DNA of 64,000 nucleotides from Pseudomonadota bacterium (GTDB taxonomy: Bacteria > Pseudomonadota > Gammaproteobacteria > Burkholderiales > UBA9220). This document shows, one piece after another, positions 52,952-61,873 of the stretch (the stretch's first letter is position 1; each line of letters opens with the position of its first letter). The notes beneath the pieces were generated by a model, which searched no databases, had not been told where the DNA came from, and saw nothing but the letters and a program-made list of their open reading frames with translations. The translations under genes and the position numbers were made by a program. The stretch covers positions 18,256 through 82,255 of the forward strand of contig JAJZVC010000007.1 of the NCBI GenBank assembly GCA_021845865.1, written 5' to 3'.

Positions 52952-52981
52952 AATGTATATTAGGATAACCTAATATACATT
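52952..52981 (-). promoter_or_regulatory. Perfect inverted-repeat operator upstream of the RND adaptor gene
   Basis: AATGTATATTAGG-ATAA-CCTAATATACATT (13-bp arms, 4-nt spacer), 20 bp from the adaptor ATG. Confidence 0.85.
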
Positions 52982-53081
52982 CTTGAGCAATACGTTAAGG
53001 AATAAGAATTCCGGCCACGGCGCGGCAGCCATGGCCGGAAAAATATCCGCTTCTGTCAACGAGGGGACGGGAACTCGCCGC

Positions 53082-53414
53082 TTACTTGGCGAAACCGCAG
53101 AACACGTCCCGCATCATGCTGATCAGCTTCAGCGTGCGCGGGTCGCCGACACGGTAATACACTCGGTTCGCGTCCTTGCGGGTGCGCAGCACCCCCTTGT
53201 CCCGCAGTATAGCCAAGTGCTGGGAAATATTGCTTTGGGTGGTGCCCACGCTTTCGACGATGTCCTGGACGCTGATCTCCCTGTCGCCCAGAACGCAGAG
53301 AATCTTGAGGCGCAAGGGATGGGACATGGCCTTCATGGCCCGCGAGGCCTGCTCGATGTGATCGTCCCGGTCTATCAGCTCTACTTCTTCCAAATCCATG
53401 TCATCGCCAGCCAT
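53082..53414 (-). CDS. ArsR/SmtB-family regulator with two conserved-position Cys (BigR/SqrR/YgaV-like)
   Basis: wHTH: MSHPLRLKILCVLGDREISVQDIVESVGTTQSNISQHLAILRDKGVLRTRKDANRVYYRVGD; Cys40 and Cys106 by direct count. Confidence 0.93.
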   Translation of the reverse strand: MAGDDMDLEEVELIDRDDHIEQASRAMKAMSHPLRLKILCVLGDREISVQDIVESVGTTQSNISQHLAILRDKGVLRTRKDANRVYYRVGDPRTLKLISMMRDVFCGFAK

Positions 53415-53599
53415 ACTTACCCCTTGGAAAACCGCGCATGTCTATTCTTGCCAAAGACTTATTCTAAAAATTCACAAAAGTCTCGGTGCGCAGCATATTA
53501 AAACGTAATAAAATAATACTATAAGCGACTACAGAAACAAGCGTTTGAAAGGTGTACGGGCTTCCCCAGAGGGTGGAAGTGCCGCATAATGTATAACAA

Positions 53600-55144
53600 A
53601 TGAACGTCACTCCAGTCCTGTTGATCATCCTGGACGGCTTCGGTTACCGTCCCGACGGCGAAGACAACGCCATCCTGAAGGCCCGCAAACCCAATTGGGA
53701 CCGCCTTTGGAACACCTACCCCCATACCACCATCCAAACCTCCGAAGCCGCCGTGGGCCTGCCGTCCGGCCAGATGGGCAACTCCGAAGTGGGGCACCTC
53801 AACATCGGCGCCGGCAGGGTAGTGTATCAGGACCTGACCCGCATCAACCTCGCCATCGAACACGGCGATTTCGAACACAACCTGGCCTTGGCGCGCGCCG
53901 TCAACGCCGCCAAGGAAAAGAATTCGGCCCTGCACATTTTCGGTCTTCTGTCCGATGGCGGCGTGCACAGCCTGGATAGCCACATCTACGCCATGGTGGC
54001 CATGGCCGCCCACGCCGGGCTGAAGCGGGTCTATCTCCACGCCTTTCTCGATGGCCGCGACACGCCGCCCCGGTCCGCCGAAGCCTATCTCCGCAAGACC
54101 GAGGAAAAGTGCGCCGAACTGGGCGTGGGCAAAATTGCCTCCCTCTGCGGCCGCTATTACGTCATGGACCGGGACAAGCGGTGGGACCGGGTGAAACAGG
54201 CCTACGACGCCATGACCCTGGGCCAGGCCGAATTCGCCGCCCCCTCCGCCCTCGAAGGCCTGCGGCAGGCTTACGAACGGGGGGAGAACGACGAGTTCGT
54301 CAAGCCGACCCTGATCGCCGGTCCCGGCGAGGAGCCGGTACGCATCCGCGACGACGACGTGGTGGTGTTCATGAACTTCCGCGCCGACCGGGCCCGGGAA
54401 ATCACCCGCGCCTTCATCGAGCCCAACTTCACCGGCTTCACCCGCCAGGCGTCGCCAAAGCTGGCGGACTTCATCACCCTTACCAGCTACAGCGACGACT
54501 TCAACGTCCCCACCGCCTTCCCGCCGGAGCGCATCCGCAACGGCTTCGGCGAGTACCTGTCCAAGCAGGGCCTGCATCAGCTGCGCATCGCCGAAACCGA
54601 GAAGTACGCCCACGTCACCTTCTTCTTCAACGGCGGCGAGGAAACCCCGGTCCAGGGCGAGGACCGCATCCTGGTCCAGTCGCCCCACGTGGCCACCTAC
54701 GACCTCAAGCCGGAAATGAGCGCCTACGAGGTCACGGATAAGCTGGTGGAGGCCATCAAGAGCCGGAAATACGACGCCATTGTGTGCAACTACGCCAACG
54801 GCGACATGGTAGGCCATACCGGCGTCATGGAAGCCGCCGTCAAGGCGGTGGAAGTCCTGGACGAATGCGTGGGCCGCGTGGTGGCGGCGATGCAGGAGAT
54901 CGGCGGCGAAGTGCTGATCACCGCCGACCACGGCAACGCCGAGAAGATGTACGACGAGGCCAGCCACGACGCCCACACCGCCCACACCATGTACCCGGTT
55001 CCCTTCCTCTACATCGGCCGTCCCGCCAAGCTTGCCCCGCCGGGCAGCGGCGCCCTGGAGGATGTCGCTCCCACCCTGCTGAAGATGATGGGACTCAAGC
55101 AACCGCCGGAAATGACCGGCGAGCCGCTGATCGAATTCGAATAG
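53600..55144 (+). CDS. gpmI: 2,3-bisphosphoglycerate-independent phosphoglycerate mutase
   Basis: PVLLIILDGFGYRPDGEDNAI; SEVGHLNIGAGRVVYQDLTRI; ITADHGNAEKM. Confidence 0.98.
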   Translation: MNVTPVLLIILDGFGYRPDGEDNAILKARKPNWDRLWNTYPHTTIQTSEAAVGLPSGQMGNSEVGHLNIGAGRVVYQDLTRINLAIEHGDFEHNLALARAVNAAKEKNSALHIFGLLSDGGVHSLDSHIYAMVAMAAHAGLKRVYLHAFLDGRDTPPRSAEAYLRKTEEKCAELGVGKIASLCGRYYVMDRDKRWDRVKQAYDAMTLGQAEFAAPSALEGLRQAYERGENDEFVKPTLIAGPGEEPVRIRDDDVVVFMNFRADRAREITRAFIEPNFTGFTRQASPKLADFITLTSYSDDFNVPTAFPPERIRNGFGEYLSKQGLHQLRIAETEKYAHVTFFFNGGEETPVQGEDRILVQSPHVATYDLKPEMSAYEVTDKLVEAIKSRKYDAIVCNYANGDMVGHTGVMEAAVKAVEVLDECVGRVVAAMQEIGGEVLITADHGNAEKMYDEASHDAHTAHTMYPVPFLYIGRPAKLAPPGSGALEDVAPTLLKMMGLKQPPEMTGEPLIEFE

Positions 55145-55146
55145 CC

Positions 55147-56349
55147 ATGAACCGGCTCCTGGGCTACGGTCTGCTGATGCTGCTGGCCGCGCCCTGCCTG
55201 GCGGCCACCAGCCCGAAATCCGAACTGAAGGACGTCCGGGAACGCATCGGCGCCCTGAAGAAGGAAATGAAATCCACCCAGGCCTCCCACAAGGAGGCGG
55301 CGGACGCCCTGCGCCAAAGCGAACAGGCCATCAGCAACACCAACCGCAAGCTGCGCGACCTGGACCGCCAGGAAGGGGACATCCAGCAGCGTCTCGACCA
55401 GCTCCGCCAGCAATCCGGAAAAACCCGCAGCGCCATCGGCCAGCAAAAGGACATGCTGGCCAGGCTGCTGCGCCAGCAGTACGCCAGCGGCGGCCAGCAG
55501 GACGCCTTCAAAATCCTCCTCAACCAGCAGGACCCCAACCAGGCCCTGCGCAACCTGCGCTACTACGCTTATCTCTACCGCGCCCAGGCCGAACTGCTGA
55601 CGAAAATGCGCCGCAACCTGGACACCCTGGAAACGGTCACCGCGTCCACCCAGGCGAAGCAGGACGAACTGGCCCAGGTCAAGGCCGAGCAAACCAAACA
55701 GAAGCAGGTTCTCCTCGACAGCAAGAAGGAGCGCGCCGCGGTCCTGTCCAAGCTGTCGCAGCAGATCGACAGCCAGCGCAAGGAAATCAGCCGCCTGCAA
55801 CAGGACGAACAGCGCCTGACCCAATTGATGGAGCGCCTGGAACGCCAGAGCCGGGCCGCGGTCAAATCCCGCAGGTCCGCTCTCCAGCCCCGTTCCCCCG
55901 GCCGTTCGGCGCCAGAGGTGAAACTGGCCGAACCGGACACCAGCGGCAGCGCCTTCCAGCAATACAAGGGCCGCCTCCCATTCCCGGTAAAGGGCGAACT
56001 GGCGGGCCGCTTCGGCTCGCCGCGGGAGGACACCGGCATCCCCTGGAAGGGTCTCTTCATCCGGGCGAAGGAAGGAACGCCGGTGAAGGCGGTGGCCGCG
56101 GGCAGGGTGGTGTTCGCCGATTGGATGCGGGGCTTCGGCAACCTGATCATCGTCGATCACGGCTCCGGCTTCATGAGCCTCTACGCCAACGCCGAATCCC
56201 TCTACAAGCAGGAGGGAGAAAACGTGAAAATGGGTGAAAATATTGCTTCCGTCGGGAACAGCGGCGGCATCCCCCAAACAGGGTTATACTTTGAGCTTCG
56301 TTACCAGAGCAAACCGGTCAACCCCTCCAGTTGGCTGAGCCGGGGCTAG
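55147..56349 (+). CDS. envC: Murein hydrolase activator EnvC-like (coiled-coil + LytM/M23 domain)
   Basis: Signal peptide, long coiled coil, C-terminal M23 domain (GFGNLIIVDHGSGFMSLYANAESLYKQEGENVKMGENIASVGNSGG). Confidence 0.94.
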   Translation: MNRLLGYGLLMLLAAPCLAATSPKSELKDVRERIGALKKEMKSTQASHKEAADALRQSEQAISNTNRKLRDLDRQEGDIQQRLDQLRQQSGKTRSAIGQQKDMLARLLRQQYASGGQQDAFKILLNQQDPNQALRNLRYYAYLYRAQAELLTKMRRNLDTLETVTASTQAKQDELAQVKAEQTKQKQVLLDSKKERAAVLSKLSQQIDSQRKEISRLQQDEQRLTQLMERLERQSRAAVKSRRSALQPRSPGRSAPEVKLAEPDTSGSAFQQYKGRLPFPVKGELAGRFGSPREDTGIPWKGLFIRAKEGTPVKAVAAGRVVFADWMRGFGNLIIVDHGSGFMSLYANAESLYKQEGENVKMGENIASVGNSGGIPQTGLYFELRYQSKPVNPSSWLSRG

Positions 56350-56391
56350 GGAACGTCCATTACATCAGGAACTACCGGAGCAAACAGAAAC

Positions 56392-57786
56392 ATGGGTGGC
56401 AAATTCAAACAGTTTGGCCTCATCGCCTTCGGTGCCGTGATCGGCATCATGCTGAGCCTCAATCTCTCCGCCGTGGCCGACAAGGCGGCGCCCGGCCCCC
56501 TGCCGGTGGACGACCTGCGCACCTTCGCCGAAGTGTTCGGCAAGATCAAGAGCGATTACGTCGAACCCATCGACGACAAGAAGCTCATCACCGAGGCCAT
56601 CAACGGCATGCTCTCGGGCCTCGACCCCCACTCCGCCTATCTGGACGCGGACGCTTTCAAGGAGCTGCGCGTCGGCACCCAGGGCGAGTTCGGCGGCCTC
56701 GGCATCGAAGTGGGGATGGAGGACGGCTTCGTCAAGGTGGTCTCCCCCATCGAGGACACTCCCGCCTACCACGCCGGCCTCAAGAGCGGCGACCTGATCA
56801 TCAAGCTGGACGACACCCCCGTGAAGGGCCTGACCCTCAACGACGCGGTCAAGCGCATGCGCGGCAAACCGGGCACCCCCATCACCCTCACCGTCCTGCG
56901 CAAGGGCGAGAGCAAGCCCCTGGTGGTCACCCTGACCCGCGCCGTGATCAAGATCCAGAGCGTGAAATCCAAGCTGGTGGAACCCGGCTACGGCTACGTC
57001 CGCATCACCCAGTTCCAGGAGCATACCGGCGAGAACCTGGCCACCGCCCTGGAAAATCTCTACAAGGATAACAAGGCCCCCCTCAAGGGCCTGGTGCTCG
57101 ACCTGCGCAACGACCCCGGCGGCCTGCTCAACGGCGCGGTGGCGGTCTCCGCCGCCTTCCTCAAGCCCGGCCAGCTGGTGGTCTACACCGAAGGCCGCGC
57201 CGAGGATGCCCAGATGCGCCTCTCCGCCAGCAAGGAGTACTACCTCCACGGCCCCCGCGACGTGGACTACATCAAGCAGCTGCCCGAGAGCGTGAAGACC
57301 GTTCCCCTGGTGGTGCTGGTCAACGGCGGCACCGCCTCCGCCTCGGAGATCGTCTCCGGCGCCCTGCAGGACCACAAGCGGGCCATCGTCATGGGCACCC
57401 AGACCTTCGGCAAGGGCTCGGTGCAAACCGTCCTGCCCCTGGGCAATGGCACCGCCATCAAGCTCACCACGGCGCGCTACTTCACCCCCAACGGCCGCTC
57501 CATCCAGGCCAAGGGCATCACCCCCGACATCGTGGTGGAAGACGCCACCGTCAACGGCGTGGACGACGGCCCCGGCATCCGCGAAGCCGACCTGGAGCGC
57601 CACCTAGGCAACGGCAAGGACGACGGCGCCGACAAGGCGCCCAAGTCCGAAGGCAAGGCCGACAAGGCCAAGGACAAGCGCGGCAAGGTGGACGGCAAGC
57701 CGGAGCTGGCCTCCAAGAGCGACTACCAGCTCAACCAAGCCCTCAACCTGCTGAAGGGCCTGCAGATCATGCAATCGCAAAAATAA
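56392..57786 (+). CDS. ctpA: S41-family C-terminal processing peptidase
   Basis: PDZ domain, LVNGGTASASEIVSGALQDHKRAIVMGTQTFGKGSVQTV. Confidence 0.96.
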   Translation: MGGKFKQFGLIAFGAVIGIMLSLNLSAVADKAAPGPLPVDDLRTFAEVFGKIKSDYVEPIDDKKLITEAINGMLSGLDPHSAYLDADAFKELRVGTQGEFGGLGIEVGMEDGFVKVVSPIEDTPAYHAGLKSGDLIIKLDDTPVKGLTLNDAVKRMRGKPGTPITLTVLRKGESKPLVVTLTRAVIKIQSVKSKLVEPGYGYVRITQFQEHTGENLATALENLYKDNKAPLKGLVLDLRNDPGGLLNGAVAVSAAFLKPGQLVVYTEGRAEDAQMRLSASKEYYLHGPRDVDYIKQLPESVKTVPLVVLVNGGTASASEIVSGALQDHKRAIVMGTQTFGKGSVQTVLPLGNGTAIKLTTARYFTPNGRSIQAKGITPDIVVEDATVNGVDDGPGIREADLERHLGNGKDDGADKAPKSEGKADKAKDKRGKVDGKPELASKSDYQLNQALNLLKGLQIMQSQK

Positions 57787-57805
57787 GCCCTGCCGCGCTC
57801 CTGCC

Positions 57806-57830
57806 ACGGCCGCCCTTGGGCGGCCGTTTT
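57806..57830 (+). terminator. Intrinsic terminator downstream of ctpA
   Basis: acggccgccc tt gggcggccgtttt. Confidence 0.75.
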
Positions 57831-57874
57831 CATTCCGTCTTCCGGCGCCCGGCAAATCCAAGTAAGCTAAGGCC

Positions 57875-58621
57875 ATGGACGACAACCAACTGCTGCGCTA
57901 CAGCCGCCATATTCTTCTGCCCCAGATCGGCATCGAAGGCCAGGAGAAACTGCTGGCCGCCCACGCCCTGGTGATCGGCGCCGGCGGTCTGGGTTCGCCG
58001 GTCTCCCTCTACCTCGCTTCGGCCGGGGTCGGCACCGTGACCGTGTGCGACGACGACAGCGTGGACCTCACCAACCTCCAGCGGCAGATCGCCCACACCA
58101 CCCATTCCCTGGGCGCCAACAAGGCCCTCTCCGCGGAACGGGCCATGGCCGCCATCAACCCGGAAATCCGCGTCGCCGCCCTGACGCGGCGCCTGGAAGG
58201 CGCCGAACTGGAGCACCAGGTGAGCCAAGCCGACATCGTCCTCGATGCCAGCGACAACTTCGCCACCCGCCACGCCGTCAACCGCGCCTGCGTCAAACAC
58301 CGGAAGCCCCTGGTATCCGGCGCCGCGGTGCGCTTCGACGGCCAGGTGACGGTGTTCGACCTGCGCCGCCCCGACAGCCCCTGCTACCACTGCCTGTTCC
58401 CGGAGCAGGCGGAGCACGAGGAGGAGCGCTGCGCCACCCTGGGCGTGTTCGCCCCCCTGGTGGGCATCATCGGCTCGGTGCAGGCGGCGGAGGCCCTGAA
58501 GCTGCTGGCGGGGGCGGGGGAAAGCCTGGCCGGACGCCTTCTCCTCCTCGACGGCTTGCGCATGGAATGGCGCGCCATCAAACTGGCCAGGGATCCCGCC
58601 TGCCCGGTGTGCGGGAGCTAG
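57875..58621 (+). CDS. moeB: Molybdopterin-synthase adenylyltransferase/ThiF-like (MoeB)
   Basis: LLRYSRHILLPQIGIEGQEKLLAAHALVIGAGGLGSPVSLYLASAGVGTVTVCDDDSVDLTNLQRQIAHTT. Confidence 0.93.
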   Translation: MDDNQLLRYSRHILLPQIGIEGQEKLLAAHALVIGAGGLGSPVSLYLASAGVGTVTVCDDDSVDLTNLQRQIAHTTHSLGANKALSAERAMAAINPEIRVAALTRRLEGAELEHQVSQADIVLDASDNFATRHAVNRACVKHRKPLVSGAAVRFDGQVTVFDLRRPDSPCYHCLFPEQAEHEEERCATLGVFAPLVGIIGSVQAAEALKLLAGAGESLAGRLLLLDGLRMEWRAIKLARDPACPVCGS

Positions 58622-58629
58622 TCTCCGCC

Positions 58630-59064
58630 ATGCCCCGGCATCCGCCCACGCCGGTCGAAATCGCCGCCGAGCTGCTGGGCAACCTTCCCGCCTCCCAACG
58701 GGCATCCGCCCTGGAAACCCTGAAGGGGCACGACCCGAAGCTGGCCCAGCGGGTGGAGGAAAGCCTCCTCACCTTCGACAAGCTGGCCGCCCTGGACGCC
58801 CCTTCCTGGCAAAGACTGCTGCGGGAAGTCCCCCTGGAGGAACTGGCGACGGCGCTGAATAGCGCGCCCCCGCCGCTGCGGGAGAAGGTTTGGGGCAACC
58901 TGTCCCGCCGGGTGGCGGAACAACTGCGGGAAGACATGGAAAGCCGCGGCGCGACGGCCCAGGCGGTGGACACCGCCCAGCGGCATATCCTCAAACTGGC
59001 GCGGCGCCTGGCCGCCGAAGGGGAAATCGCCCTTGGCGGCGGCGCCGACGAGTGGGTGGAATAG
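58630..59064 (+). CDS. Orphan FliG C-terminal-domain-like protein (144 aa)
   Basis: TFDKLAALDAPSWQRLLREVPLEELATALNSAPPPLREKVWGNLSRRVAEQLREDMESRGATAQAVDTAQRHILKLARRLAAEGEIALGGGADEW resembles the FliG C-domain; nested in the 58045-59064 frame, true start MPRHPPTPVE. Confidence 0.8.
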   Translation: MPRHPPTPVEIAAELLGNLPASQRASALETLKGHDPKLAQRVEESLLTFDKLAALDAPSWQRLLREVPLEELATALNSAPPPLREKVWGNLSRRVAEQLREDMESRGATAQAVDTAQRHILKLARRLAAEGEIALGGGADEWVE

Positions 59065-59640
59065 TCAGCCCAGCAACGCCTTGCGCTGGGCCTCCCAGAA
59101 CTCCAGGGGATCGCGCTTGAAGCCGCTCTTGGCGAACTGGTGCCAGCGGCCGGTGACGAAGCACACCAGGGCGTTGGCCTGGGCCGCCGCGTCCACCCCG
59201 GCGGGGATTTCGTTCTGGCTGGCGGCGAAACGCAGAGCCTGCTTCAGGGTCGCCTCCAGGCGGTCGTGGAGCTGGTTGATGCGGGCCTGGAGCCGGTCGT
59301 CCTCGTTCACCAAGGCATCGCCGATCAGGACCCGGCTCATGCCGGGGTTTTTCTTGGCGAACCCCAGGAGCAGGGAAAGAATGGCGTCGGCCTGCTGGAG
59401 GCCGCTCTTCTCCTCGGCGGTAATCTTGTTGATGAGGCCGAACAGGGTCTGCTCGATGAACTCGATCAGCCCTTCGAACATCTGGGCCTTGCTGGCGAAG
59501 TGACGGTAGAGGGCCGCCTCGGACACATCCAGCTTCGCCGCCAGGGCGGCAGTGGTGATCTTCTCCCCCTTGGGGTTCTGCAGCATTTCCGCCAGCACTT
59601 GCAGGATTTGCAGCTTGCGTTCGCCGGGTTTGGCAGCCAT
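59065..59640 (-). CDS. slmA: Nucleoid occlusion factor SlmA (TetR family)
   Basis: ERKLQILQVLAEMLQNPKGEKITTAALAAKLDVSEAALYRHFASKAQMFEGLIEFIEQTLFGLI. Confidence 0.95.
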   Translation of the reverse strand: MAAKPGERKLQILQVLAEMLQNPKGEKITTAALAAKLDVSEAALYRHFASKAQMFEGLIEFIEQTLFGLINKITAEEKSGLQQADAILSLLLGFAKKNPGMSRVLIGDALVNEDDRLQARINQLHDRLEATLKQALRFAASQNEIPAGVDAAAQANALVCFVTGRWHQFAKSGFKRDPLEFWEAQRKALLG

Positions 59641-59654
59641 TTTTTTCTCTCCTC

Positions 59655-61239
<1,585 letters not shown>

Positions 61240-61260
61240 TTAATCGAAGTGAGCACAAAC

Positions 61261-61287
61261 AAAAAAGCCGGCGGACGCCGGCTTTTT
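61261..61287 (-). terminator. Intrinsic terminator of the Hsp20 gene
   Basis: aaaaagccggc ggac gccggcttttt. Confidence 0.85.
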
Positions 61288-61301
61288 CACCTTTTCGGCG
61301 C

Positions 61302-61730
61302 TTACTTGATTTCCAGCTTCTTCGACGCCGCCGCGGTTTTCTTCGGCAGGGTCAGCTCCAGCACGCCGTTGTCGTACTTGGCCGCCGCCGCGCCGTCGTC
61401 GATGTCGGAACCGAGGGTGAAGCTGCGGGCCACCTTGCCGTAGTAGCGCTCGGAGCGGAGCAGCTTATCGCCCTCCTTCTCCTCTTTCTCCTTCTTCACC
61501 TCGGCGCTGATGGACACCTGGTTGCCGTCGATGGTGACGTGGATGTCCTCCTTCTTCACGCCGGGAATCTCGGCGTGGACGGTATAGGCCTTGTCGTTCT
61601 CCTTCACGTCCATCTTGATCTGCACCTGGGGAACGCCCTCCATCCGCACCGGACGGAAAAAGCCGCGGAACAGGTCGTCCAGGGGCTCGATGCCGAAATC
61701 GAAGGGGTCATAACGGGTGATGTTAGCCAT
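61302..61730 (-). CDS. Hsp20/alpha-crystallin small heat-shock protein
   Basis: VQIKMDVKENDKAYTVHAEIPGVKKEDIHVTIDGNQVSISAEVKKEKEEKEGDKLLRSERYYGKVARSFTLGSDID. Confidence 0.96.
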   Translation of the reverse strand: MANITRYDPFDFGIEPLDDLFRGFFRPVRMEGVPQVQIKMDVKENDKAYTVHAEIPGVKKEDIHVTIDGNQVSISAEVKKEKEEKEGDKLLRSERYYGKVARSFTLGSDIDDGAAAAKYDNGVLELTLPKKTAAASKKLEIK

Positions 61731-61803
61731 GATGCTCTCCTTTCAAATCAGACGGGATGTAAAAGGTCATGTCCCGGGCGGCCAAGCCGCCCGTCTAGTA
61801 TCA

Positions 61804-61831
61804 ATATAGAGCCGCCCGTCATAACTTCAAG
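61804..61831 (-). promoter_or_regulatory. Sigma-32-like promoter of the Hsp20 gene
   Basis: Minus strand CTTGAA-N14-CTCTATAT versus CTTGAA-N13/15-CCCCATNT. Confidence 0.6.
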
Positions 61832-61873
61832 CCCCCGGTCCGGCCAGCTTGCCGGCTCTGGTATCATGCCGCC

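Noticed and set aside
49020-52973. 1317-aa plus-strand ORF antisense to the RND operon
   Set aside because: Mirror ORF in high-GC DNA; composition rich in H, G, Q, A, V, with no domain. The minus-strand RND proteins are clearly real.
53519-55102. 527-aa minus-strand ORF opposite gpmI
   Set aside because: Antisense artefact; gpmI is unambiguous on the plus strand.
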